Source of the DNA: CALSPH01 sp041690035
Lineage (GTDB): Bacteria; Bacteroidota; Bacteroidia; NS11-12g; UBA955
Length of the DNA: 21,194 nt
Direction: 5' to 3'
NCBI GenBank assembly: GCA_041690035.1
Contig: JBDNFC010000029.1
Coordinates: 1 to 21,194, forward strand
This document shows positions 1-7,390 of this stretch, piece after piece; position 1 is the first letter of the stretch, and each line of letters starts with the position of its first letter. The translations under genes were made by a program, and so were the position numbers. The notes beneath the pieces were generated by a model, which was given only the letters and a program-made list of their open reading frames with translations, ran no database searches and had not been told where the DNA came from.

Positions 1-4
1 TGCA

Positions 5-44
5 AATAAAAAAGGGTTCCAAACTAAATAAGTCTAAAACCCTT
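5..44 (-). terminator. Intrinsic terminator of tRNA-Pro
   Basis: Read on the minus strand, a 7-bp stem AAGGGTT/AACCCTT (plus-strand arms 38-44 and 12-18) encloses a loop of about 19 nt and is followed by a run of six T and then further T-rich sequence. It begins 8 nt after the encoded CCA of the tRNA, the expected place for a terminator of a single-gene tRNA transcript. The loop is long, so the hairpin is moderate rather than strong. Confidence 0.65.
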
Positions 45-52
45 GATTCTAT

Positions 53-129
53 TGGTCGGGGTGGCAGGATTCGAACCTACGACCTCCTGCTCCCAAAGCA
101 GGCGCGATACCGGGCTACGCTACACCCCG
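53..129 (-). tRNA. tRNA-Pro (anticodon UGG)
   Basis: A complete 77-nt tRNA including an encoded 3' CCA. The acceptor stem CGGGGTG/CACCCCG is a perfect 7 bp with A as discriminator base. The anticodon stem CCTGC/GCAGG holds the loop TTTGGGA, giving anticodon TGG, which reads proline CCN codons. The T arm GTAGG-TTCGAAT-CCTGC and a short D stem GCG/CGC with GG in the loop are present. A C1-G72 first pair with A73 is the known identity pattern of bacterial tRNA-Pro. It lies after trkH on the same strand and probably has its own promoter overlapping the trkH 3' end. Confidence 0.97.
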
Positions 130-141
130 TTGGTGTTAATT

Positions 142-177
142 AAAAAAAGAAATTTTTTAATTAAAATTTCTTTTTTT
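142..177. repeat. Perfect AT-rich inverted repeat between trkH and tRNA-Pro; candidate trkH terminator
   Basis: Two 15-nt arms, AAAAAAAGAAATTTT (142-156) and its exact complement (163-177), flank the 6-nt spacer TTAATT. Only one base pair is G-C. On either strand the hairpin ends in a T7 run, so it could act as a bidirectional intrinsic terminator, ending the trkA-trkH transcript 42 nt after the trkH stop. It also lies just downstream of the candidate tRNA promoter, so it would be part of that transcript's leader. The weak A-T stem makes terminator efficiency uncertain. Confidence 0.45.
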
Positions 178-185
178 GAGGGCTG

Positions 186-215
186 CAAATATAACGATTT
201 TTTATAACCAACAAA
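186..215 (-). promoter_or_regulatory. Candidate Bacteroidetes-type promoter of tRNA-Pro
   Basis: On the minus strand a -7 box TATATTTG (186-193) matches TAnnTTTG, and a -33 TTTG lies at 212-215, 18 nt upstream. The box is followed by CAGCCC, the same string found at the infA promoter and nearly the same as at rpsL. It sits between the trkH stop and the tRNA. The 18-nt spacing is slightly shorter than the 20 nt of the other two promoters, which lowers confidence. Confidence 0.55.
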
Positions 216-219
216 ATTT

Positions 220-1686
220 TTAATTATATTTCCAAAAACTAGGTGATACAATTATTAAAACAGAAAACAACTCTAATCTACCAATAAGCATTATGATGCT
301 CAATAAGAACTTGCTAGATTCTGGCAAAACAGAAAAATTAAAAACCGGCCCAACTGCTCCCAAACCGGGCCCAATATTGCCTAAACAACTAGCTACTGCA
401 CCCAAAGAGGTTTGAAAAGGCAAGTTTAAATCACCATTAAGCCGCATGATTAAAATACTTCCAATACAAAAAACCATTAGGTATACAAGTAAAAAAACCA
501 TGATATGTGCAGTTACTTTTGCGCTTACCAATTCGCCATTCATTTTCACTTTTAAAATTGCCCTAGGATGCAATAACCGTTTAAACTCCAAAATAGAATT
601 TTTAAAAAAAATCAAATGTCTTACCACCTTTATACCTCCACTTGTGCTACCAGCGCAAGCACCAGTAAAAAGCAACATAAAAAAAGCCATAGTCAATCCA
701 TTGCTCCAATTTTCATAATCAGCGGTTACAAAACCGGTGGTAGAAACCAAAGAAACCACCTGAAACAATGCCAAGCGAAAAGACTTTTCTATGCCCTCAT
801 TTACATGACAAATTACAGAAAAAGCAATAATCAGACTAATTATTATAATACCCAAAAAATATGTTCTAAACTCCTCATTAAAAAAAACCTTTTCAAACTT
901 TCCTTTAAATAAATAGTACAATATTGTAAAATTAGAGCCCGCCAAAAACATAAATAAAATAATAGGATACTGCACTCCAGGTGAATCCCAATGGGCTATA
1001 CTCGCATTTTTAGTAGAAAACCCTCCGGTGGACATTGTAGTCATAGCATGATTTATTGCATCAAAAGATGTCATGCCACTGTAGAGCCAAAGTATCAAAT
1101 ATAGCAAAACAGTAAGCCCAAAATAAATTAGCCAAAGTCTTTTAGCTGTTTCTTTGATTTTTGGATGTACTTTGTCTTTTGTAGGTCCGGGCGATTCTGC
1201 CCCAAAAAGTTGCATACCCCCTACTCCTAAAAGCGGAATTACGGCCACGGTTAGCACAATAATACCCATTCCCCCAATCCATTGTGTTAGCGACCTCCAA
1301 AATAAAATTCCATGTGGCAAAATTTCTATATCCTTAAATACAGATGCTCCTGTAGTTGTTAAACCAGATACACTTTCAAAAAATGCAGAAGTAAAAGTAT
1401 GAATAGTTCCAGAAAATAGATAAGGTAAACTCGCAGCAATGCCCATAATAAACCAACTGAGGGTTACAATTAAATACCCTTCTCTTTTACCAATCTCATT
1501 TATACTTGGTTTTATAAATGCAAAAGGCAATCCAATTGCTATGCATATTAATGAACTGTAAATAAAAGATTTTAGGTCAGCACCATTGTAAAAAACAGAA
1601 ACCAAGATTGGCATTATTAAAAACAATCCCATCACCAAAAATATGATGCCAAGCATTTTAATAACAATTTTTAAATTAATGATCAT
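220..1686 (-). CDS. trkH: TrkH-family potassium uptake channel subunit
   Basis: Membrane subunit of a Trk/Ktr-type K+ uptake system, 488 aa, close to the usual TrkH length of about 480-500. The four selectivity-filter regions of this family are visible: TTTGAS (110-115), STGGFS (219-224), STTGF (315-319) and GNIGPG (436-441). The loop GSTSGGIKV (346-354) and the C-terminal GRLELFSVL (469-477) are also typical of TrkH. Hydrophobic segments fill most of the chain, starting at about residue 8; no signal peptide is needed. The ATG overlaps the trkA stop as ATGA, which implies translational coupling to its gating partner. The assignment is secure; whether it works as a K+/H+ symporter or a gated channel cannot be read from sequence. 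Confidence 0.95.
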   Translation of the reverse strand: MIINLKIVIKMLGIIFLVMGLFLIMPILVSVFYNGADLKSFIYSSLICIAIGLPFAFIKPSINEIGKREGYLIVTLSWFIMGIAASLPYLFSGTIHTFTSAFFESVSGLTTTGASVFKDIEILPHGILFWRSLTQWIGGMGIIVLTVAVIPLLGVGGMQLFGAESPGPTKDKVHPKIKETAKRLWLIYFGLTVLLYLILWLYSGMTSFDAINHAMTTMSTGGFSTKNASIAHWDSPGVQYPIILFMFLAGSNFTILYYLFKGKFEKVFFNEEFRTYFLGIIIISLIIAFSVICHVNEGIEKSFRLALFQVVSLVSTTGFVTADYENWSNGLTMAFFMLLFTGACAGSTSGGIKVVRHLIFFKNSILEFKRLLHPRAILKVKMNGELVSAKVTAHIMVFLLVYLMVFCIGSILIMRLNGDLNLPFQTSLGAVASCLGNIGPGLGAVGPVFNFSVLPESSKFLLSIIMLIGRLELFSVLIIVSPSFWKYN

Positions 1687-3020
1687 TTAAAAATATCCTC
1701 CACTTTTGATGTAGATTTGGGCAAAGTTAGCACTATAACCTTATCTTCTATTTCAAGCATAAAATCATTATTAGGTATAATTCCTTTATCTCTGCGCACA
1801 ACCCCTACTATCAATGCGTCTTTTGGCATTCCTATTTCTCCAATAGTTCTTTGTGTTATATATGAATTAGAATGCACTACATACTCTATTATTTCTGCTT
1901 CAACACCATGCAAGCTAGCAATGGCTTCAACCTGCCCTTTTCTCACATATCTGAAAATGTTATTTGCCGCAATCAATTTTTTATTAATCAAAGTATCAAC
2001 ACCTATTTTTTGCGAAAGATGCGTGTATGCTGCATTGTCTACCAAAGCTATAGATCTAAAAACCCCCATTTGATCTGCTGTTAACGAAGATATAATATTG
2101 GTTTCTGAATTCACTGTCAATGCTATAAAAGCATCCATACGCTCTAAACCTTCTTCTTTTAGCAATTGCAAATTGCTTGGATCGCCTGCAACCACAAGTG
2201 CCTTTTCTAGCTTTTCGTAAAATTTTTTAGATTTATTTTCATTCTCAATAACCACCGTAAGGGCATAATTCTGCTCCAACAATCGTGCTGTTTGAAATGC
2301 AATTTCTGTATCACCTATTAGCATAATATGTTTGATAACTTTTAACTCTTCTCCCAAATCTTGATCCAATTCGCTCAATTTTTTTGCATTACTTACTAAA
2401 TATACATGGTCTGCTGCATCTATTTTATCTGTAAATTTAGGAATACTCGTTTTTCCATTGCGCAGTAAAGCAATTGTTTTTGCTTGATATTCTCCATCTC
2501 TGCATAAGCTATCAAATGTTTTTCCAATATAGGGCGAATTATTTTCTACTGTATATCCAACGATAGAAAGTTTTCCTTCTTCGAATTCAAAAATATCTGT
2601 TGCAGAGCACCTATTTATTAATCGCTCTATCTCTTGGGCGGCAAGTAAAGTAGGAGAAAATAAATTATCTATACCAACTTCTAAAAAGTTTCTTCTCTGA
2701 TTTTCATGCAAATACTCGTTATTACTAATTCTAGCAATCGTTTTTTTTGCTCCAATTTTTTTAGCTAAGATACAACTTAGTAGGTTAGTCGATTCTGAAG
2801 TAGTAGTGGCTATATAAATATCTGACCTAACCACATCAGCCCTATTGAGAACGTCTACTGAAGAAGCATCTCCTAAAAGCGTTAAAGCATCAATATTATT
2901 GGCAACCACCTGCAAAATATCCTCATTTGAATCAATTAAGGTCAAGCTATGGCCAGCATCTACTAATGCTGTTGCTAAATGATAACCAATATCGCCTGCC
3001 CCGGCTATTACAATTCTCAT
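1683..3020 (-). CDS. trkA: TrkA, cytosolic nucleotide-binding regulator of TrkH
   Basis: Peripheral RCK/KTN protein that binds NAD(H) or related nucleotides and gates TrkH, 445 aa, the standard two-repeat TrkA length. The first Rossmann fold begins at residue 2 with GAGDIG (7-12) and ends its second strand in LID (28-30), the usual acidic ribose-binding position. TrkA-C-like regions lie at about 145-212 and 370-436. The second Rossmann repeat (about 230-345) has GDTEIA at 236-241 where a glycine-rich GxGxxG would be expected, so nucleotide binding there may be lost. It is first of a two-gene unit with trkH. Only a partial -7 box (TTTATTTG, 3039-3046) without a -33 match was seen upstream. Confidence 0.95.
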   Translation of the reverse strand: MRIVIAGAGDIGYHLATALVDAGHSLTLIDSNEDILQVVANNIDALTLLGDASSVDVLNRADVVRSDIYIATTTSESTNLLSCILAKKIGAKKTIARISNNEYLHENQRRNFLEVGIDNLFSPTLLAAQEIERLINRCSATDIFEFEEGKLSIVGYTVENNSPYIGKTFDSLCRDGEYQAKTIALLRNGKTSIPKFTDKIDAADHVYLVSNAKKLSELDQDLGEELKVIKHIMLIGDTEIAFQTARLLEQNYALTVVIENENKSKKFYEKLEKALVVAGDPSNLQLLKEEGLERMDAFIALTVNSETNIISSLTADQMGVFRSIALVDNAAYTHLSQKIGVDTLINKKLIAANNIFRYVRKGQVEAIASLHGVEAEIIEYVVHSNSYITQRTIGEIGMPKDALIVGVVRRDKGIIPNNDFMLEIEDKVIVLTLPKSTSKVEDIFK

Positions 3021-3152
3021 AATTTTATAAAATCAGTGCAAATAAACATGAATTTAAGTAATCTCATATCATTTATTTTTAAATGCAATAAAGTAGCAAT
3101 TCATTAGCTTGACTATTTTTAATATTTGAAGGGATGTGATGACAAAAAAGTT

Positions 3153-3935
3153 TTAAACTTTTGTTAAACCATTTTTACAAAATATGTCTCCTAATTGGTG
3201 CTTCGTAGCCAACATTTCCAAGCCCTTATTAACCGTATCGCTGTCATAATGAACTGTGTGAAATAAATGGTAAACAATAGCCAAGTGTTTTACATAATAG
3301 ATTTTACAATTAATCTTTCGGAGCCTCCACTCTATGTCTACATCTTCGCCAACCCCTGCTAGCACGTAGTCTTCATCAAAGCCATTAATTTTTAATAGTA
3401 AATTTCTATTAATAAACCAGTTACAACCCCAAATTCCTTTATTAAAAGCAATGTGGGACTTGTACCATGGTAAATATAGAGCATGCTTAAAATTTGCAAA
3501 TCCAAATTTTAAATAATCTAAAAAAGAAGGTTTTACTTTTTTGTGAGCAATCCAATTCTTAGTCATTGTTTTAGATAACATTACCCGCCTTCCAAAAGCA
3601 ACATCTGCGGCAAGATTTACATAAGTATTAACAAACTGGGGGTGTGGGATGCAATCACCATCCAAAAAAATAATGCGTTCACCTTTTGCAATTAATAAAG
3701 CTTGATTTAAAATTCTGCATTTCCTAAAACCATCGTCTGGGTGACAAACATGTTTTATACGTAACACATCTGCATACTTTTCTATCAGCAATAACGTAGC
3801 CTTATCGTTGTCATCTTCTGCAATTACAATTTCAAACTCTTTAAATGTTTGACTTAAGAGACCTTGAAGCAGAAGTTCTAAAAAGGGAATATTTTTATAA
3901 AATGCTATTATAACCGTGGCTCGAATTTTACTCAT
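3153..3935 (-). CDS. Family 2 glycosyltransferase (GT-A fold)
   Basis: A predicted cytosolic sugar transferase of 260 aa. The N-terminal GT-A fold starts with TVIIAFYKN (7-15). Acidic residues ED at 40-41 fit the nucleotide-binding position, and the DxD metal and nucleotide-sugar motif is DGD at 92-94. The C-terminal part, GVGEDVDIEWRL (194-205), fits the galactosyltransferase-related (Glyco_transf_7C-like) acceptor and catalytic motif. No signal peptide or membrane segment is evident. I chose the ATG at 3935; an in-frame TTG directly before it is a less likely start. It lies alone between the rplQ terminator and trkA, with no other polysaccharide genes, so donor, acceptor and pathway are unknown. 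Confidence 0.85.
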   Translation of the reverse strand: MSKIRATVIIAFYKNIPFLELLLQGLLSQTFKEFEIVIAEDDNDKATLLLIEKYADVLRIKHVCHPDDGFRKCRILNQALLIAKGERIIFLDGDCIPHPQFVNTYVNLAADVAFGRRVMLSKTMTKNWIAHKKVKPSFLDYLKFGFANFKHALYLPWYKSHIAFNKGIWGCNWFINRNLLLKINGFDEDYVLAGVGEDVDIEWRLRKINCKIYYVKHLAIVYHLFHTVHYDSDTVNKGLEMLATKHQLGDIFCKNGLTKV

Positions 3936-3959
3936 CAACTTGTTTTATTCTTTAGGCAT

Positions 3960-3989
3960 AAAAAAACCCAAACTTAGTTTGGGCTTTTT
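3960..3989 (-). terminator. Intrinsic terminator of the ribosomal superoperon (after rplQ)
   Basis: A perfect 7-bp stem CCCAAAC/GTTTGGG (3967-3973 and 3977-3983) with a 3-nt loop. It has seven A on one side and five T on the other, so it could work in both directions. On the minus strand it lies 21 nt after the rplQ stop and ends in T7, marking the end of the long ribosomal transcript and separating it from the glycosyltransferase gene. Confidence 0.88.
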
Positions 3990-4010
3990 AAATATTTATT
4001 AAATCTAATA

Positions 4011-4604
4011 TTAATCTTTTTTTAATTCTGTTTCAGAAGCATCAGAATCGGTATCTACAATTTTTTCATCAATTACTTCCACTTCTGCTATTACATCAGT
4101 AGTATTTGGCACTGCTGTTTCTGCTACAATAGCTTCAACTTCTAACTTCTCTGTCTTACCATCTGAAATATTTTTTGAAGATCCTGCTCCTCTTCTACTC
4201 TTCTTAGCTTTAGCATCAGATTTTTTAACTTTTGGCGCATAGAATTCGTTAAAATCTATCAATTCTATCATGGCCATTTCAGCATTATCTCCTGACCTGC
4301 TTCCTATTTTCAATATTCGAGTGTAGCCACCTGGTCTTTGAGCTACTTTCTCTGCCACATCGCCAAAAAGTTCTTTTACAGCAAATTTATTTTGCAAGTA
4401 ACTAAACACAACTCTTCTAGAATTTTGGTCATCAGTCTTTGATTTTGTAATCAAAGGTTCCACATATTTTCGCAACGCTTTTGCTTTTGCAACTGTAGTA
4501 TTGATGCTTTTGTGAAGAATTAAAGATGCTGCCATATTGCTCAACATTGCCTTTCTATGAGAGGCTGTCCTACCTAAATTATTTATTTTATCTCCGTGTC
4601 TCAT
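4011..4604 (-). CDS. rplQ: 50S ribosomal protein L17 (bL17) with long C-terminal tail
   Basis: Large-subunit protein near the peptide exit tunnel. Residues 1-122 are a normal L17 core, starting MRHGDKINNLGRTASHRKAM, with the family pattern of a conserved basic N-terminus and QRPGGYTRI near 89-97. At 197 aa it is well beyond the 115-130 aa of E. coli-like L17. The extra part is a Lys/Arg-rich linker (about 125-139) followed by a tail rich in Glu, Asp, Val, Ala and Thr (150-194), probably disordered. It is the last gene of the alpha-operon section, 6 nt after rpoA, and a strong terminator follows. Confidence 0.97.
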   Translation of the reverse strand: MRHGDKINNLGRTASHRKAMLSNMAASLILHKSINTTVAKAKALRKYVEPLITKSKTDDQNSRRVVFSYLQNKFAVKELFGDVAEKVAQRPGGYTRILKIGSRSGDNAEMAMIELIDFNEFYAPKVKKSDAKAKKSRRGAGSSKNISDGKTEKLEVEAIVAETAVPNTTDVIAEVEVIDEKIVDTDSDASETELKKD

Positions 4605-4610
4605 TATATT

Positions 4611-5606
4611 TTACTCGTCATTTAGGTTATACTTCACAACATCCATTCCGAAATTAAGGTTTTTATCTCTAACAAATTCTTCTAGTTCAGCCAAAGATTT
4701 TTTTCCAAAATTTCTAAATTTTAACAAATCATCAATTTCAAATGCAACTAACTCTCCCAATGTTCTTATCTCTGCAGCCTTTAAGCAATTGTAGGCTCTA
4801 ACAGACAAATCTAAGTCTGCCAAAGGCGATTTAAGCACCTTACGCATGTGTAAAAAGTTTTCATCAACTTCTTGAGTAGGCTTTTGAATTTGAGCATCCA
4901 TTAGTATACTCTCATCGCTAAACAATACAAAATGCTGTATTAAAATGTTGGCAGCTTCTTTCAATGCCTCTTCAGGATGAATAGAACCATCTGTATTAAC
5001 CTCTAAAATTAGTTTTTCAAAATCAGTTTTTTGTTCAACTCTGAAATCCTCAACGCTATATTTAACATTTTTTATTGGAGTAAAAATGGCATCAATTGGA
5101 ATTAATCCAATTGGAGCATCTTTTGGTTTATTTTCATCAGCAGGAAGATAACCCCTACCTTTTTCGATAGATAATTCTAATTCAACATTAACTGTAGGCT
5201 CCATATTGCATATAACTAATTCAGGATTAAGTATCTGAAAAGTATTTGTATATCTTCCAATATCGCCTGCTAAAAACTGATCCTTGCCTTTGAGTGAAAT
5301 AAACACTTTTTCTATATTTTCAGCACTTTCAGTTAGGCATTTAAATCTAACTTGTTTCAAATTCAAAACAATGTCTACAACATCTTCAATCACGCCTTTT
5401 ATAGAGCTAAATTCATGGTCTACGCCTTGAATTTTTATGCTTGTGATTGCAAAGCCTTCTAATGAACTTAACAAAATTCTTCTAAGAGAATTACCTATCG
5501 TGGTTCCGTATCCTTTTTCTAAAGGAGAAAATTCAAACAGACCATAAAAGTCTGTATCTTTATGCATGACAACTTTGTCAGGCTTTTGAAATGGTATTAC
5601 TGGCAT
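4611..5606 (-). CDS. rpoA: DNA-directed RNA polymerase subunit alpha
   Basis: Assembles as a dimer that nucleates the core RNA polymerase. At 331 aa it has full length. The N-terminal dimerisation and assembly domain includes GYGTTIGNSLRRILLSSLEG (32-51), the most conserved stretch of alpha. The C-terminal domain (about 255-325), which binds upstream DNA and activators, contains LSVRAYNCLK (267-276), with R270 at the place of the E. coli DNA-contact arginine, and a helix-hairpin-helix-like GKKSLAELEE. It sits 4 nt after rpsD and 6 nt before rplQ, the classic alpha-operon order. No SD-like sequence precedes the ATG. Confidence 0.98.
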   Translation of the reverse strand: MPVIPFQKPDKVVMHKDTDFYGLFEFSPLEKGYGTTIGNSLRRILLSSLEGFAITSIKIQGVDHEFSSIKGVIEDVVDIVLNLKQVRFKCLTESAENIEKVFISLKGKDQFLAGDIGRYTNTFQILNPELVICNMEPTVNVELELSIEKGRGYLPADENKPKDAPIGLIPIDAIFTPIKNVKYSVEDFRVEQKTDFEKLILEVNTDGSIHPEEALKEAANILIQHFVLFSDESILMDAQIQKPTQEVDENFLHMRKVLKSPLADLDLSVRAYNCLKAAEIRTLGELVAFEIDDLLKFRNFGKKSLAELEEFVRDKNLNFGMDVVKYNLNDE

Positions 5607-5610
5607 ATTT

Positions 5611-6216
5611 TTATTTAGAGTAAAGTTCTACGATTAATTGTTCTTTTATATTTTCAGGAATTTCGGCTCTTATTGGAAAATTCAGAAACCTACCAGATAA
5701 ATTTTTTGTATCTAAATCAATCCATGAAAATGATTTTCTATTTGATTGAGTTGCATCTGCTACTATTTCTAATGATTTAGATTGCTCTCTTATAGCAACC
5801 TCATCACCTGGTTTTAATTGGTAGGAAGGTATATTAACTAAATTTCCATTTACAGTAACATGCCTATGTGATACAAGCTGACGAGCTCCTGCCCTAGATT
5901 TTGCAAATCCCATTCTAAAAACGGTATTATCTAATCTTGCTTCTAATAAAATTAATAAATTTTCACCCTTAATACCTTTTTTGATAGAGGCTTTTTTGTA
6001 AGTATTTAAAAATTGTTTTTCCAAAATACCATAGGTATATTTAGCTTTTTGCTTCTCCATCAACTGAATCGCATATTCGGATTGTTTTCCTCTTCGTCTC
6101 GAATTACCGTGCATTCCGGGAGGAAATGGTTTTTTATCCAAACTCTTGTCTGGACCAAAGATTGCTTCTTTAAATTTTCTTGCAATCTTACTTTTGGGAC
6201 CTCTATATCTTGCCAT
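5611..6216 (-). CDS. rpsD: 30S ribosomal protein S4 (uS4)
   Basis: Primary 16S rRNA-binding protein that nucleates 30S assembly and helps form the mRNA entry channel; 201 aa. The N-terminus starts MARYRGPKSKIARK and has PPGMHG (32-37). It lacks the four cysteines of zinc-binding S4. The S4 RNA-binding domain covers about 91-150, with RLDNTVFRMGFAKSR and SHRHVTVNG. In E. coli S4 represses its own operon by binding an mRNA pseudoknot upstream of rpsM; I saw no obvious equivalent here. The 39-nt gap before it, after rpsK, is the second largest in the superoperon and holds only AT-rich sequence. Confidence 0.97.
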   Translation of the reverse strand: MARYRGPKSKIARKFKEAIFGPDKSLDKKPFPPGMHGNSRRRGKQSEYAIQLMEKQKAKYTYGILEKQFLNTYKKASIKKGIKGENLLILLEARLDNTVFRMGFAKSRAGARQLVSHRHVTVNGNLVNIPSYQLKPGDEVAIREQSKSLEIVADATQSNRKSFSWIDLDTKNLSGRFLNFPIRAEIPENIKEQLIVELYSK

Positions 6217-6255
6217 TAGATTATTTTCTTTTCTTTAATTTTTATTAATTAGCGC

Positions 6256-6639
6256 TTAAACTCTTCTTCTTTTTGGCGGTCTACAACCATTGTGAGGCAA
6301 TGGAGTAACATCATTAATTGAATTTACATCAATACCAATTGTTGCTAAAGTTCTGATAGCAGCATCTCTTCCACTTCCAGGACCTTTTACATAAACATCT
6401 ACTTTTCTCAATCCTGCGTCAAATGCCATTTGTGCACAATCAGAAACTGCAGTTTGAGCGGCATAAGGAGTATTCTTTTTAGAACCTCTAAAACCCATCT
6501 TGCCAGCAGAAGACCAAGATATCACATCACCATTTGCATTGGTTACTGATACAATCACATTATTAAAGGTTGCCTTTATATGCACTTGACCGATAGGGTC
6601 TACCTTTACTTTCTTTTTTACAGCTTTTTTACTTGTCAT
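6256..6639 (-). CDS. rpsK: 30S ribosomal protein S11 (uS11)
   Basis: Platform protein of the small subunit that binds 16S rRNA near the E site and mRNA exit; 127 aa, normal length. Recognised by GQVHIKATFNNVIVSVT (18-34), the GSKKNTPYAAQTA region, VKGPGSGRDAAIR (84-96) and the basic C-terminus HNGCRPPKRRRV. The N-terminal 15 residues are lysine- and valine-rich. It lies 9 nt after rpsM in the alpha-operon section. Confidence 0.97.
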   Translation of the reverse strand: MTSKKAVKKKVKVDPIGQVHIKATFNNVIVSVTNANGDVISWSSAGKMGFRGSKKNTPYAAQTAVSDCAQMAFDAGLRKVDVYVKGPGSGRDAAIRTLATIGIDVNSINDVTPLPHNGCRPPKRRRV

Positions 6640-6648
6640 TATTAATGA

Positions 6649-7026
6649 TTATTTAGTAACTTTCTTTTTGTTAGCTACTGTTTTACGTTTTCCTTTTCTT
6701 GTTCTAGAGTTATTTTTTGTTCTCTGACCTCTTAAGGGCAATCCTTTACGATGTCGTTGACCCCTATAACAACCAATATCCATTAGTCTTTTGATATTCA
6801 ATTGTATTTCTGACCGAAGTTCTCCTTCTGTTTTTACCTCTTCTGATATTATATTCCTAATGGTGGTTAATTCATCATCATTCCATTCAGATACTTTTTT
6901 ATCTTCACTAATTTTTGCTTTTTCTAAGATGGTCGATGATTTCGACCTTCCTATACCATAGATATAGGTTAATCCTATAACTCCGCGTTTTGCTTTTGGT
7001 AAATCTATTCCTGCTATCCTTGCCAT
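6649..7026 (-). CDS. rpsM: 30S ribosomal protein S13 (uS13)
   Basis: Head protein of the small subunit that contacts the P-site tRNA and forms inter-subunit bridges; 125 aa. It starts MARIAGIDLPKAKRG, followed by the helix-two-turn-helix IYGIGRSKSS (22-31). The S13 signature RGQRHRKGLPLRGQRT is near 94-109, and a basic C-terminal tail reaches toward the decoding centre. The start lies only 2 nt after the rpmJ stop, which supports coupling. Confidence 0.97.
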   Translation of the reverse strand: MARIAGIDLPKAKRGVIGLTYIYGIGRSKSSTILEKAKISEDKKVSEWNDDELTTIRNIISEEVKTEGELRSEIQLNIKRLMDIGCYRGQRHRKGLPLRGQRTKNNSRTRKGKRKTVANKKKVTK

Positions 7027-7028
7027 AA

Positions 7029-7145
7029 TTATCCTTGACGTTGTTTATATTTTGGGTTTTTCTTGTTAATAACGTAAATCTTTCCTTTACGTCTCACGAT
7101 TATGCAATCCGCACTTCGCTTTTTTATGGCTACTCTAACTTTCAT
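7029..7145 (-). CDS. rpmJ: 50S ribosomal protein L36 (bL36), zinc-free form
   Basis: A 38-residue protein starting MKVRVAIKKRSADC and ending KKNPKYKQRQG, the bL36 pattern. It stabilises the 23S rRNA fold near the L7/L12 stalk base. Zinc-binding L36 has three cysteines and a histidine; here only C14 remains, and the other positions carry Ser, Asn and Tyr, so the zinc knuckle is absent. It sits between infA and rpsM with gaps of 7 and 2 nt, the standard place for rpmJ. The ATG is unambiguous. Confidence 0.95.
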   Translation of the reverse strand: MKVRVAIKKRSADCIIVRRKGKIYVINKKNPKYKQRQG

Positions 7146-7152
7146 TTTAATA

Positions 7153-7371
7153 TTATTTGTATCTATATGATATTCTTCCTCTACTCAAATCATAAGGTGA
7201 CATTTCCACTTGCACCTTGTCTCCTGGTAGGATTTTGATGTAATGCATCCTCATTTTGCCTGATATCGTAGCAATAATTGTATGTCCATTCTCTAACTCA
7301 ACTCTAAACATAGCGTTAGAGAGTGCTTCTTTAATGATTCCATCTTGTTGTATACTACTTTGTTTTGGCAC
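7153..7371 (-). CDS. infA: Translation initiation factor IF-1, GTG start
   Basis: Binds the 30S A site during initiation and stimulates IF-2 and IF-3; essential. It is 72 aa, the usual IF-1 length, a single S1/OB-fold domain. Family landmarks are the N-terminal MPKQSSIQQDG, FRVELENGH (22-30), ISGKMRMHYIKILPGD (36-51) and the C-terminal SPYDLSRGRISYRYK. The start codon is GTG. In frame upstream there is no ATG before a TAA at 7396-7398, and conserved residues begin directly after the GTG, so the start is well fixed. A promoter lies about 20 nt upstream, so it can be transcribed separately from secY. It is the only gene in the ribosomal cluster without ATG. Confidence 0.96.
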   Translation of the reverse strand: MPKQSSIQQDGIIKEALSNAMFRVELENGHTIIATISGKMRMHYIKILPGDKVQVEMSPYDLSRGRISYRYK

Positions 7372-7390
7372 TTTACTTTTTTTGGGGCTG

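Noticed and set aside
1717..2073. 118-codon open frame on the plus strand
   Set aside because: Antisense to the C-terminal half of trkA; no motif and no promoter or start context of its own.
3039..3046. TTTATTTG on the minus strand upstream of trkA as a -7 box
   Set aside because: The invariant TA is misplaced and no -33 element was found at the right distance.
3145..3161. Short A/T hairpin over the glycosyltransferase stop codon followed by T residues
   Set aside because: About 6 A/T-rich pairs with at most one G-C; too weak to call a terminator.
3969..3976. TAAGTTTG on the minus strand, a match to the -7 box, inside the rplQ terminator stem
   Set aside because: There is no TTTG or TTG at 18-22 nt upstream, and the match arises from the stem sequence. 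Kept only as a remote possibility for the glycosyltransferase promoter.
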